From assembly GCA_038380795.1 (NCBI GenBank), contig CM076266.1, forward strand, positions 46,894,425 through 46,958,424: a stretch of DNA of 64,000 bases, given 5' to 3'. How positions within the stretch are numbered: position 1 is the stretch's first letter; each line of letters starts with the position of its first letter. The translations under genes and the position numbers were made by a program. This stretch comes from Pyrocephalus nanus. Taxonomy: Eukaryota; Chordata; Aves; Passeriformes; Tyrannidae. Shown piece by piece: positions 39,381 to 52,865 of the stretch. The notes under the pieces were generated by a model. That model did not search any database, was not told the origin of the DNA, and saw nothing but the letters and a program-made list of their open reading frames with translations.

Positions 39381-42300
39381 CTGAAAACACATTGACACTG
39401 GAAATCAGAGAGCCATTCTCACATCTTCACAGACAAATTTCTAATGTCTCATGTATTATTTTAAAGAACGATTAAATAGTCACACGATGCCTCGAAAATA
39501 CAAGACTCATCTTTTGCCAGAAAGGAATTGTTTTGCTTGGGTTTTTTTAATTTAAATTTTAAGAAGTATATTATGGAGATGGAAATGTTTTCTAAGTTTC
39601 ATTTTCCTCATAATAAAACAACCCAGCTGAGTAATGCTGAATTATGTGGATGAGATTTCACCCATAGGGACATGTATCATTCTACTGATGGCTTTTGACA
39701 CTGAAAATAACCAGCAGAAAGAGGCAAATAGTCCAAACGGAATCAAAATGCAATCTTTATTCAAGAAAACAGCTGCATAAAACTTGAACTCTGTCAGAAT
39801 TTGGCTTGCATGATAAATATTTGCAAATGCACTCTGGTTGTAGAACATGAACCACCCCATCAGCATTCTTCAGCATTGGCCAATCCACCTTTTTGATTTT
39901 GTTATTATAAATGGGGAATGACTAAATTTAGGGTGTTACACCTGGTTCATCATAACACAGTCATTTGGTGGAGGCTGAAATCCATATAGTATGCATAATG
40001 AAACTTGGCCTACTCCTTTTCCAAGGAACCTGGTAACATTTTGAGCCTAAAGTGTCATCTGATATCTGATGGTGACATATGAGGGATAGGTCAAGTTCAG
40101 CAAACTGCAGAGTGAAAAATCAGTCAGTGTGAACAACAAGATTTAATTTCCTTTGACCTGTACAAGTGATGCTGCTGAATTAAGGGTTAAACATATACAA
40201 AAGTCAAGCAAAGAAAAATTTATTTTCTCTGCTACTTTTGCCAGTGAATAGAAGACCTGCATTTCCAGAAAGAAAACACACTTTTCTCTAATACTACTTT
40301 CCTTATTTAAAGAAAATTAAGACCAACTTACGAGAGATCCCTATGGAGCTTCTAAGCCAACTCCATGCAGAGTTAGAAAAGTAGCATTTGCTCCTGCTGA
40401 AAGGATTGGCAGAACTACCACTTATGTCAGACTACTTCAAGATCCAGCTGCAGGTCACTTAACCAGTCAGTGGTAAAAGGCATAAATCTTCAGAGCTCCG
40501 ACCAGCTCTCAGGTTTGATACCTGAATGCCCAGTAAATGTCCCCTCCCTAAGTGGAAAACGGGCAGCACCTGTATGAACATTGTTTGTGCACACATGGAG
40601 AGAGACTGAGCAATTACTGATTTGCAATGGTACCTTGTGCTTGGAGGTCACCTGTACACACCAGTAAGTCACAACTTCCATTCTGATGCTGATTTTTTAC
40701 TTTCTCTCAAGATTGTCTGGCACCTGCTTTCTCCCAGACCATCAAATGGACCCTAAGTGGTCCCTCTCACATGCCTTACACTGTTACCCTCATAGGATGG
40801 ACCTTTTTGCTGCTTAGTGTTAAGCTAATGACCCCAGTGCTACACATGATTGCTACATACTGATGTGTGAAATAAGCACAGGCCTATTTTTTTCAGGGGC
40901 ATTTGAACTCCAGTAGTCCAAACAGACAGAGTGGGTAGGAGGAAGCCAAAGCAAGCAGTGGACTATCTAGAATATTTAGCTGGGAGGAAGACAGTAAGCC
41001 ACATCTTTCCAGCAGCACCTCAGTGTGTCAGGTCTGGCTTTAATCAGGGCTACGAGCCATCAATTTCATGCGCAATAAAATTCATGGCAGAAATGAAAAG
41101 ATGTAAGGAAAGCAGATGAATAAGACAACCAACTGTATGTAACAGAAAGTCTAAACAGGCTCCTTCCTTTCAAAGGGTTGCTGCCAGCTTGCTTTTATTT
41201 ATTTTGGAAATGAAATCATCATGCAAAAGGGTTTTGTCTTAATTAAAATTTCCTGTTGTCCCAAGTGCAGATGTGTGGTGGGTGTAAAAGGAAATTAGTG
41301 AGTAAGCTGCGGGTAGAATCCTCTTTCCTGGTGAATCCAGGCAGTAATCAGTGATACTAAATTTCAGGAAGGTTTAAGGGAGTGAAAACAACATGATCTA
41401 TCTGTTTGAAATAAACAAAGCAAGAGAAAGAAAAGAGAAAAACCCATTTTTATGGCATGAATTCAAATTAAAAATGACTATTCAACTCACATATAGCAGT
41501 ACATAAAGTAAGATCATTACAGTAGAGTTGTCTTAATTTAATTCTTTTTTTTTTTGTTCTTGGCAGCTAGGATTCAAGACAGCCTTTTGCAACCAAGACC
41601 TCATTTGCAGTTTATGTAAGTAATTCCTATCTATAAACATAAAGTAAGTACTCTTTTATTGTAAAATCTGATCACTCCTTAAAAAAATCACACTTCCTCA
41701 TGTTAAGGCTGTTTAAACACTTATTTATACCAATCCATGACAGCACATAAAGTGGCCATCCACAACCGAAAGTAATTTATTTATATTTGTCAAAAGCAAA
41801 ACAGCACATATTGCTCTATTGCAATAATAAAACTACTTTAATATATAATTCCAGGAGGTACAATTTTGCCTTAAGCAATTTTTGAGTGTAAACAAATTAC
41901 TTCACATTAATCTTTGCTTTTCCACTAGATTTTGAGTCCCAGTTGTTCAATTTTCAGTGATAGTCAGCTTCTTGCCACTAGTTTTCTGGTCTGCTACATC
42001 TCTAAATTGCACTTCCAGGAGAGACTGTTACTTTTCATGCAGATTGAACAACATTATTGGCAACAAAATGAGCAAAACATTAGGGAAATGAAAAGCAATG
42101 TTGAAGTTGCAACCCATGGCACAGATCATTAGATAATTACATCAACATTCATGATAGTGGAAATTTAGGGAACAATATTTGTATTGCCTGGCCCACTAAG
42201 TGTGTCTGTGCACACCTGTCATTTTGTAATATAAGAGACTGGCCGTCATAATACTGGCCCCACACTGAATCTTTTGCATCAATTTACATGGCATGGCTTC

Positions 42301-43580
42301 TAGGGCTGTCTTTTAACTCCAAGGGTTATGTTGTCACAGCCAACAAAAAGATGAACTTTGATATGCAAATTCCAAAGATTAGAATCACAGAATTGTGAAA
42401 GCTGGAGGTGCAGAAGTACCATCACATTGTCCAATCCTTCACTCTGCTAGAACAAGATTATTATCCTACCTCTTATAGTGCCTTGTGTAGTTTCTTAATT
42501 TTTTTGAATGTCTGAATTTTCTGAATTTCTGAATTCATTACCTTACGTTTCTGAAAAATCTGCATTTTTCTGCGCTCTTATATCATACTTTATATTTTTG
42601 TCCTCCTTTCCACTTTCCACTAAGAAATTGCCCTAAGCCCACTTCCAAGATGAACTACTCCACTTTCCAGCTTTTCTGAAGAGTCTGCCTAAGCCTAAAC
42701 TCTGGAGGACAGCTCAAGAATGCACAACATCTTTGTGCAGAATCAACTGGAGGTCAGTGCAGTAGCAGAGTGAGGACACTTTGACAGGTAATCCAGGCTC
42801 ATCTCTTCCTCCAGCACAATAGTCTCCTACCACAGACCTCACTTTTGTATCCCAGAGAAACTCTTCCTTTGCAAGCATTTTGTGTTACTGCTCTGTGTGG
42901 GTATCTCCCAGATATCATTAGAGCCCATTCCCAGCATCACTATCTGCAGGTACCTGTATGTGTCAGCAAAATGCTCTCCCACATCATTCTTTGGAAACAA
43001 ACTGATCCCCAGTGTACGAGCTCTGCCCTATGGCCCTGTCTGGAGCAGGAGAGCATGGCAGGCATTTATGTATTCCTCTATCAGAAAACAGAAGCAAACT
43101 GTCACACTCTTTTAAAGGGCACCAGTGTGACTTACAGGACTCCACTCAGATCACCATAGGTGCCTAATCTGGTTCAAAGGAGAAACTTGTGTACACCAAG
43201 ACAATAACAAATGATTCAAATTGTCTTCCATGCTGGCCTGACAGACACACAGTCTCTATAGTGACCTGGCTGTCTTTACAGGCAACAGAGAGCAAGAGTT
43301 ATGGTGCCACTGAGCTGGCACAAAGGTGCCTCACTCAAGTGTTGTCCTCAATCCTGCCTTTTCTTTGGAAAGGAGAATAATCTCCTGACTTGACTGTTTG
43401 AAGTGTGATGGTTAAGCACTTACAGGAAGTGGTTGTACATCTCTCCTACCTATTTCTTTCCTTCCAAGGGACACACGTTTTCATCTGTGTGGCAGCCAGC
43501 ATTGCAGACATAACTATACAGTTCCATTTCCTTGTTGACAATTTCCTCTAAGGAGAGGAGGAGGTGATTTCTGTCCTTAC
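39381..43580 (-). other. DYNC1I1: DYNC1I1 intron between the blade-2 and blade-3 exons
   Basis: This 4.2 kb intron runs from GTAAGG to GTTTTCAG. It is mostly unique AT-rich sequence. A decayed CR1 3' end in antisense orientation is visible near 42381-42460. No other gene, RNA or regulatory cluster was recognised. Confidence 0.8.
42381..42460 (-). mobile_element. Decayed CR1 LINE 3' end, antisense
   Basis: AGAATCACAGAATTGTGAAA followed by GCTGGAGGTGCAGAAGTACC and TTGTCCAATCCTTCACTCTG mirrors the reverse complement of the CR1 terminus (AGAATCACAGAAT, then GGTTGGAAGGGACC, then a TAGTCCAACC block). The similarity is clear in order but individual bases are heavily changed. Confidence 0.55.
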
Positions 43581-43727
43581 CGTGTGAGCAGCAGCAGATA
43601 AGGGAGTTCTCTGAACTGGAGTGCGCCTGTGACTGCGATTATCCCACAAGACAATTTGGCCAGAATATGTTCCACCGACGACCAAGTTTGGGTGAAAGCG
43701 GGCAAAACAGACTGACATCACAGAGGA
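43581..43727 (-). CDS. DYNC1I1: DYNC1I1 exon, WD40 blade 2 (internal coding exon)
   Basis: This 147-nt exon encodes 49 residues, phase 0 to phase 0. The acceptor is TTTTACTACAG and the donor is CACACG followed by GTAAGG. The product begins [19 protein letters not shown] and contains a complete blade core: [21 protein letters not shown], whose final IVLWD is the diagnostic WD dipeptide region. It is followed by a basic loop, [13 protein letters not shown], and ends AAAHT. The blade belongs to the propeller that docks on the dynein heavy chain tail. It is separated from the blade-1 exon by the largest intron in the window (19.8 kb) and from the blade-3 exon by 4.2 kb. There is no internal stop codon or frameshift. 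Confidence 0.96.
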
Positions 43728-46700
43728 CTGTAGTAAAAGAAGCAGAGAAGAGATGGGTTACATGATCAGTCATCTTCAATGCTCTCCTTAGGGAGTCATA
43801 TGGTAATTAGCATTTTGTGTTTTAGGAATCACTGTATGAACTCTATTCATACTCCTTGCACACCAGTAATTCTACTAAAGCCAATAGGACACATGTAAAG
43901 AGCTAACTTTGACCCTAAAATGCGTTATTCCACTGGTCCTAGGGAAAATATACACCAAAGGGTGAGTCTAAGCATGATGGTAAAAACCTGAGATAACCTC
44001 ACCATGACAGTGATGGGAAAGTGCTTAATTTCATTTACAAAAATGAGAACTTCAAGTAACCAGATACCAGCTGGACAGAGGTTGACATCCTGGCCCATCA
44101 GGGAGAGCTGTTCCCCTACTGCTCCTTGAGCTCTCAGGCAATGAGATGAGTCTGTGAGAGACCTTCCAGAGTTCACCTCAAGGTGTACTGCCCTGAGAGC
44201 ATCAGCTGACAAGCTGAATCTCATTGTTGGATCCACGACTGATTTCTCTGCTTCCAAGGTCCTCTTGTAATCGCAAAGGGAACCCCACTATGTGTTATAC
44301 CATTCAAGCAGAACTCAGCTTTTCCTCATCTTAATGACAGTTGAGTTGTCTTTGTACATTTTCTTTAGTTGGGGATGCTGGTGAACCAGACTGGTATAAT
44401 GGTTACCCTGGCTACCTGGTAGAGTGCCCCACAAGCCAGTATGAAGATGGATATCTCTCCCAACTACTGCTTTCCAGCATCTTTAAAATAACATGCAATG
44501 GCTGAAGTCTTCAAGAGAACAATCCTCAGAATCTTCATGTGCCAACAAGCTACAGCTGAAAGGAACAAGCTGTAACTCCTTCAAGTCTTCTATTCTCTTC
44601 CTAAGGAATTATTTCCTATTTTTATATAATTGGTACTGGATGCTATGTCTTTGTATGAATGCTGTAATATTTGCTTTCCAATTTTCATAGAACAATTTCC
44701 TGAGAATTCACATACTGATAAAGAGAGTTTGGAAACAAAAGCAAATGTCATTTTTTAAATGGCAGTTTTAGTGATGTTTACTAGCTGCACAGTAAGGCTT
44801 GAACTGCTGTGGCAATTACAATCAGAAAGTTAAATTCACTGTTAATTGTTGCATTCTTAAAAAAATTCATTTTCTGGCTGTTTCCAGTGAGTTTTGCTAA
44901 CAAATATTTTTTTGTATTTTAAAGACTGTGTTGGTGTTTTAATGAAGTGTTGTCGTTCCTATGGGGGAACACACTTTACTCAATGACAAAGGGTTAACTA
45001 AATGACCAGATTTCAGTTGCATAAAAAGCATGGCAGACATTTAAGTAGACTTTGTTGAACTGGGAACATCAGAGCTGCCAAACTGAACTAGACCCAGTGT
45101 CTACCTAGGCCCTGTTTCTGGCAGAAGTGGATGGAGTTGTGAAAACTTTGGCGTGGGCAGATGTGTTGTATCCTTTCCTTACTGCTCCTCTCTCAATTTT
45201 CTAGTGGCTATAGACTGATTTCAACTTTCCAGAGACTTGAAAGACCTTCTGATAGGGCTAGAATTAATTATGCTAATTCTTGATGTTTATAACTAGATTA
45301 ATAAGACTAAAGCAAAAGATGAAGTTTGAATACTTTTTACTGGCTGCCTGATATCTATTGTTTAAAGACAGATTATATGCTAAATGAACTTAATAGATAT
45401 ATTTATAGCATAGAGCAGTATATTTAGTACTGGTTTTTTTACCTAGTAAGATCATCAAGAAAAAGAAAAAAGCTATCATTGCTTTTTTTTCTTCCCCACT
45501 CTCTCTAGATTTTTGTGGCCGTTCACTTGACATCTGTGCTACCTTTGCTTGTTGACTAAAGCTTTTTCATATATTTCTCTGATGTTAGTCTAGCATCTAA
45601 TGATTAAATGATTAGTGTGCATAAATGCCTACTTTAGTCCATATCTAAGTGCTTGAGCATAGTAATTACATGATGGTCAGTCGCAGCAATGAGAGGTAGC
45701 TTCCAAACACCATTTCCAAAGGATCTAGCTTTACAGGAAAGAGAACCCACCTGTAAGGAACAAGACGTGGGTACTGCTAAGAGCAGTTAAAAAACTCAGC
45801 TATGCTGCAGCTGCCATCCAGTTCCACAGATGCCCCCCACATTATAATTAAAATGGCCTTACAGCACATGTTCTACATTTTATCTCTTTGTTTAATGGCT
45901 TCATGAGTTGTTTTAATCAACCCCTATCGTTCCTTATAACTAAGCTGACAGATATTCTTACATGAAATGAAATAGCCAGATGATTTTAAAATAGTACAGC
46001 TCCACCACTGTGTACACCCCACAGCAGCTACAAGGCTCCACATGTATTTTAAGAAACCCCAATTCAAACAGTCATTCCACAACAAAGTTCTCAGTTTGTC
46101 CCAAATAAACCTGGGAGACTCTGAAGCAGGGCAAGGAAGCCAAGTGGACAGTGTATTTTTAAACATTCTGTTTTCATGGTTAGCATGTTTTTGAATTCAG
46201 AATGCCAGAATACAGTTTAATGGTCAGGATATAAACTGCTAAAGTGTGTTTTTCATAAAGTTCAAAAATAACCTACAGACATGACACAGAGTTAAGCCCT
46301 CTGCACCGCTACTAGTTTTACATATTGCTCCAAAGTATCTTGCAGTCTTCAAATGGTGAAATGTTCACATCCTTTTAATTATCTCAGTATTATTTTTCTA
46401 TCAAAGAAAAACTTCTGTCAAATATTAGAATTTAACAAGTTAAGGACTCCACTCCATACCACTTAGTATAGTGATTATTTTCTTAAAATTAATGGCAGTT
46501 CTCAGATGAGTAAGGGCTGTAAGATCAAGACCATTCATTTAACAACTTTGAAAGCATTCATTTCTTGGCCATAATGGGAGAGAGTGGCAGACAGGTCTCC
46601 AGTCTGTCTGAACAGCTCTGTGCTCAAGGAGAGCTGCAGAAACCATTCCCTATAAGCTTCTTTGCCTCCAGGCTGCCTCTTGTTTGCCCATTCAAGTAGT

Positions 46701-49700
46701 CTTGCTACTCTAAAAGAGAGTTTTGCCACTGACTTCAAAGGGGGAGGATCCTGCACATGGTAAGGTTTTTAAAATAACAGCATATCCCCTGTTGCACTTC
46801 TGCCACACCTTTCTAGGGAATTTTCACAGTTCTTTCCAATAACAATGGTAAAGCTTCACAGTTTTTCAGTTAGGGATATTTTATGCTTAGTTGGTGCTTA
46901 GTTATCTGTTGTAGAGGACAGAAGCAGCTAGTTCCATAGTATATGGCAACAGCACATAAATAAGTGTAAGAGGAGTCATGTCAGAAGTCAATTCAATGGG
47001 GAGTTCAGTGTCCACAGTATAAAAGCAACATTTAGAATGGGAGATTCCCAGCATTATCTTTTTATGGGTGCCACAGAGCATCTGTATCTTTCAGCTGCTG
47101 GGACCCACAAGAAATGGACAAACCCCAGTGTCTGGTCATCTGCATTTCTCTGAATTGCACTCTGCAGTGAGTAATTTCATTATTTACTTTAGCTTAATGC
47201 TCAGGTATTTTCCCCTTCTATGCAAATACAGCCTACTAGATTTTGCTTTCTCTGTCTCATTTTAGCTTTCTCAGTGGCCTTAATAAAGGCTTCTTCTGGT
47301 ACTTCTGGCTTTGCGATCTTCCACCCACATGTTCTACTGCCAAGTGGAGCCACCACCCTGGTGCTGCTGCCTCATCCCCTGTGCGTGCTCTGCCTCTCTG
47401 TGGAGACAAGCAGCTCTTCAAGGGCCAGAGGAGCCAGCCTGAGTTAATTCCAGGTGGCAGCACTGCCCAGGGCATAAGGGCAGAGCTCAGACTGGTAAAC
47501 CTAGGGGTTTTTGCCTGGAAAACAGGCACTTGTGCTTCCTGAATGCTAAAATTTCTGCTCCCAGTTGCTAGAAGAAAACACCGAAAACATAATTAAGAAA
47601 CAAAACATGAAATGTCTGTGCTCTTGTCACAGCAAAGAGAGGGCTGGCATCAGAAACAGAAATGTTACCTAGCCCTTGGAGAGGTCTGCAGTCAGAGACA
47701 TGAAGGAAGCACCCCTGGTCCCCTGCCTTGGTGGGGTCAAGTTGTCTCAGCCTATGGGGAGCAGCACTGTGGAACCATCTCTGCCTCCCCTCTTCTTCCC
47801 TCTTTCCTCCCCGCTGATGCACTGATCCAAACAGGCCCCAAGCCCTCTTCAAGTGGCTGGCAAAGCTGTTTTTTATTTTAGAAGCTTGATACAGCCCAGA
47901 TTTGGATTAATGGTGGCGTATCCCTTCAACCACAGGTACACGTGCTCGGAACAGACAGTCATTTAGCTTCTCCTTACTGAGAGGCCTAACCTCAGTACCC
48001 ACATCTGATGTGTGTAGGGCCCTGGAGACTGAGCTGTCTCTGCTCATGTCCGTACATTTGGATGGCACTCTGCCCAGCCACCAGTCGAACAAGTTCACAG
48101 AGACCTGGGTGCTAAACAGTAATGACTCTCAATAGGCTTCTGCCTTCAGCCAGACCTCTCCTGCAGAAAACCGCTCCCAGAGCCAGCGCTGCCGTCCTGG
48201 TGCCATATGCCTACGCTTGACACCAGATGGATCTCAAAACAATACTTTGTCAGTGGGAAGAAGCAATCTGAGGAGTTCACAGGCCTTTCTAGGCTCCACA
48301 ACACCAGGTTATACTGCAGCAGGCACTCAGGAAACTCCTGGGAGTACTTTCTGGCTGAGCAAATGCATATGAAAAAGCACTGCCGTCAGTGATATGCTGT
48401 TCTGGGTCAGTCTGACATAGACAGCAGTGGACAACGAAATCAACTGCAGCTGAGATGAAGGGACAGATCCTTGTCCATGCTTGAGGGAATTGGCTTAGAA
48501 GGACTGAGAGCAGAGGGACAAAGCTGTGCTACTGCTGCTCAGCTAGAACCATTAAAAGGTGCCAAACTCGTAGTCCTTCATCCATAGGAACTGAAGAACA
48601 GGGACTGGACCTGTGATCACCTATGCCTGCCCTCCTACGGAATAAATAAATAAAGAGAAAGGCCAAAACTACGCATGCAATTTACTCATAAACTTTTGCT
48701 CTCACTGCTGATCATCAAAAGCAGCATTTGAAGAGTCTAAGAACTCATAGTCCCTCTGAGAGCTGCCCAACCTTCTTCTAGCTAGGCCATCAGGAAATCA
48801 TTTGATTCTTGCATTGCTAAACACACCTTTATCTGCTCCCAGAACAGATATGTATGATATACTTCAACGGCAAAGGTGGATTAAAATCATCATCTAGAAA
48901 TAAGACAGCAACTGAATTACTAAATAAAGCCCTTTTTCCCTGTCAGGTCATGGACTGAGAATCATGAAGTAGCGGTCTCAGATCTGAACACTGGTTTGTT
49001 TAGTTTAGTGCCCTGTAGCATCCTTTTTGCAGCACAAAAGGTGCAAAATATCTTGAAAGAGGCAACTTTAAGGTGAATTTACTCTGTCTACTGAGATACC
49101 TGGATTTGTACACTGAAACAGAGGCTGTGTTCCTTCCAAGAGTCTTGTTTATTTTTAGTACCAGCTATTGTGAATCTGAATATTTCTGTGTTTCATATAA
49201 AGGTCTAAGTATAATTAAAAGTAACAAAAAAACAGCAGAGTGTATAGCAACAGAATTACAGCTGGTTTTGAAATTGAATTTGAAAAGGAACTTAAAACAT
49301 GATTTATGTGTACCAAAACCTTTACCCAAGAGGTTACCTCTTAATTCTAAAAGCTCTAAATTCCAAGACTTCTGTACTGCTTCCCTCCAGCTGTCTTCCT
49401 ATTAAACTAGGAAATAACATCTGAAAGATTTTGTGCTAGAGATTATTTGTGGTATGATACAAAATTTGTCTCTACTAAAAATAAAATAAAAAGAGTTGAC
49501 ATCCTTCACGTATTAAAAAAAATAAATAAAACCAAACAAACACTTCTTCAAACCAAATGTCAGAATCCTGTTTAATTAAAAAAAGGAAGTTTATACTTTG
49601 TTATGGTGTGTGTCGACATCTTTCCCTTTGATTTACAAGAGTACGGACGCGAAAGAACAGATTGCTTTATTCAAGAGAAAGAAAGGAGGGAGGGGGGCCC

Positions 49701-51254
49701 AGTGTGACAGGAAAGAGTGTAGGCTGTATTAACTTCAGTGCTTGTTAAAACATGAAGGATTAATGGTAGAGAGGGAGGGAAGAATTGTGAATGTCTCCAG
49801 TTTAGGATCTTCAAAAATATTTGGGGATTCTAAGAATGTCTCAGCAGACCACATGAAAGCTGCACAGAGAGACTCAGCCACACGACTGCTCTAAATCCAA
49901 AGCTGGTGTTGCTCCACTTATACCATCAAACCAATGGAGCTGAAATGTAGCCACAAATTAAATTTATTTTTATTGAAAAAGTACTAAGCCCTTAAAAAGA
50001 AGGAAAAGAGTATGTCAGGAAATGCAGCTCTCTCTTAGCCGAGTTTACAGGGTAGGTAGCTCTGAAATTTAACCTCAGTGCTGACATCTGAGCATTTCAG
50101 AAGAATCAGAGTGCTCTGCCCAAGTCTGCAGAAAAGCAATATCCAGCGTCATGAGTTTCATCTCAGTAACTGCAGGTTCAGCCCATGTAACTACAAGAGT
50201 AAAACAATTAGAAAAAAGACAACAAGCTGCCTTATCAAAAGGGAATCTACACTTCAGCCCTTTTGGAAAGTGCATTTGCTAATATTATTAATTTGGTGGT
50301 GCCATGGTGACTCAGAAAAGCAGCAAAACTTCTAGCTGTATTGCAAAAGCAGATAATCATGATACTTCTTCAATGTGACACAGGGAGATCCTTCGTGCCT
50401 TTATCCATAACTGCAACAACCAATCAATTTGGTAACCCTAAATTGCCATACATACACACAAGCCTGAGAATAGTCTTTGATGAGTATCACACTTTCTTTC
50501 TTAGACTGACGATGAGATGATTAAAGCCTGGAGAAATAAGGAGCAATTTCATAATAGCAACATATTGAAATCAAGTTTTCTCTCCACCCAACTACTTAGG
50601 TGCTAAGCACCCAAATAACTGTTTTCTCTGATTAGGACCTGTCTGCTTATCAAATTGGAGGGTCTGCACCCTTAACGTCCATATGCCTGCCTGTTGGAGA
50701 AGCAAGCACTGCCTTGGTTTGTCTGTTTTACTTGGGTCATGATACTCTAGCAGCTATACATGAGCACTCCTAACTGTTTTGATTAAGTCACTGACAAGCC
50801 TGAAGTGATGGGTCTGCACCCCTGTTTCAGACCTGGAGCTTGAGGGCCTGTGTGTGTGGGTGGTACACAGAGACCTTCTATTGTCCCTGCTCATACCACA
50901 GGCTGACCAGAATCTGGAGCAGATGGTAAGTGTCAGCTTGAGCATGGCATTCTGGCGCTCTTCTTGCATGCAGCAGGGCCTAATGGTTTCAGCACAGTAT
51001 TAACCAAAGGCTTCTGGACCAGCGCTTCTACACATGCAGCCAGCTCAGGGCATGGGTCATGCTGTCTGCCTGCCACCACCGTTAACTAGAGCTGCAAGTT
51101 CTGTGGGACAGAGACTACTTTGTTGTGACAGGTTTGTAAGAAAAGTCTTACTAAAGCATCTCTGTCTAGTGAAGGCCTCTAGAATTGAAGAAATAACAGC
51201 ATTACCTGAAAAATTTACTTCGTGCTGTGGTCAGAAATGCCATTAAGTAAGAAA

Positions 51255-51257
<3 letters not shown>

Positions 51258-51298
<41 letters not shown>
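51258..51298. repeat. 41-base poly(T) run
   Basis: It is an uninterrupted run of 41 T, by far the longest homopolymer in the window. On the transcribed minus strand it is poly(A). No AATAAA is visible in the roughly 30 bases that would precede it on that strand, and no flanking target-site duplication was recognised. Its true length may differ from what is assembled. Confidence 0.95.
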
Positions 51299-51300
<2 letters not shown>

Positions 51301-52424
51301 TACTGCAAATGAAATACAGATCTAGAGAAGCACATATTCAAAATATCACATAAACCAAAGCCTTCTATAAGTGTTGCAGTTAGGCAACTCCAGGCAAAAG
51401 CACCTATAAAGGTGAAGCCACTTCTATCAAGCAAATATCTGGGAAACCTGGCTATGAGGGACAAGTCCTGGAATTTTGGTCACTCCTACTGAATTACTTC
51501 TGCATATTCTGTGATACTATCTGATATAAAACACAGATGTAGTCTTGACAGCTCAACCCCATGCTCATAAATTGCCCCAGCCACTGATCTAAGGACTTAA
51601 GTTTCTTGTTGCTGCCCATTTCTTCTCCAGGAGCGAGGCTCAAGAGTCCCTATCCAGGGGGATTTTGCAGAAGCTGAAGAAATACCCCAGAGACTGAGGT
51701 ATGGGTTAGGCTAGGATCTTGGTGTCCTGGGCTTTTCTCCTCACAGAGAAACACAACAGATGATCACTTCATGGCAAGTGATGGAAATATCAGAGCAAAA
51801 CTTTAGAGAGCCCACAGAGATAGCAAATTCCGTATCTGGAGAACATAAATAGAAACATGAGTTGCACTGTGGTGGTGGCTTGGTGGTTTCTACATCATCA
51901 GTTCCTCAAACCAATGCATTTGATCAATCAAACTATGTGAAGCCACAGATGAATTAGAAGCCAATGCAGATGCTGCAAGAACAATTATCTACAACTCAGC
52001 CTATCAAGTTAGGTGTAGTAGTTGCAGCTGCTTATAAAGGAGTTGCAGATAAATCTCAAGTGTAGCACTCAGTCCAAACCCTCACAATAAATGCACAGGC
52101 CATGAGAACCCAGGCACAATCAGAAGATCAACATACCGAACTAAGAACATTTTAAAGCCCCACATGAGAAAAGAACTTACTTAAGTCCATCTTTTCTCAG
52201 CAGTCCATGAACTTAAGTGTAGTTAATTCTTTAGGTTTCCAAATATTTCAATGACACAAAAGCCAAACAAATTGGTAAGTGCTTTCCTAAACAAGCGATT
52301 TTTTGATTCAGGCCTTCTGAATGCAAATTAATTCCTTTCTGGGAGAGAAGAAGGATGCCCTGATGTTCATGTGGTCCTGGGAAGACTCTGTAGACTTCAA
52401 GACATTCTGTAGACTGAGGTCATT

Positions 52425-52812
52425 TGGTCTGTTCAGCCTGGAGAAGAGGAGACTGAGGGGTGAGCTCACTGCAGTTACAATTTCCTCATGAGGGGAAGAG
52501 AAGGGGCAGGCACTGATCTCTCCTCTGTGGTAACCAGTGACAAGACCCAAGGGAATGGCCTGAAGTTGTGTCAGGGGAGGTTTAGGGTGGATATTAGAAA
52601 AAGTTCTTAACCCAGAGAGTGGCTGGGCACTGGAACAGGCTCCCTGTGGAAGTGGTCATAGCACCATCCTGACAGAGCTCAAGAAGTGTTTGGATGATAC
52701 TCTTAGGCACATGGTGTGACTCTTGGGGATGGTCCTGTGCAGGGCCAGGAGTTGGACTCGACTATCCTTATGGGTCCCTTCCAACTTGGTATATTTTGTG
52801 ATTCTGTGACTT
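52425..52812 (+). mobile_element. CR1 LINE 3'-end fragment, sense orientation
   Basis: The sequence begins around GTTCAGCCTGGAGAAGAGGA, the familiar internal block of CR1 3' regions. It continues through a GGCACTGGAACAGGCTCCCT block and ends with CCCTTCCAACTTGGTATATT followed by ATTCTGTGA-type terminal repeats. This is the 5'-truncated form typical of avian CR1. It has no coding capacity. It is placed tail-to-tail with another CR1 immediately to its right. Confidence 0.85.
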
Positions 52813-52865
52813 CTGCATAATGTCCAAGACAGGGAAGGGAAAAGGAGTATGAAGTGCCAGAGACA

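Noticed and set aside
44380..44500. Plus-strand frame with an acidic/aromatic stretch (EPDWYNGYPGYLVECPTSQY)
   Set aside because: It looked exon-like at first, but has no family match, no convincing donor, and lies antisense in an intron.
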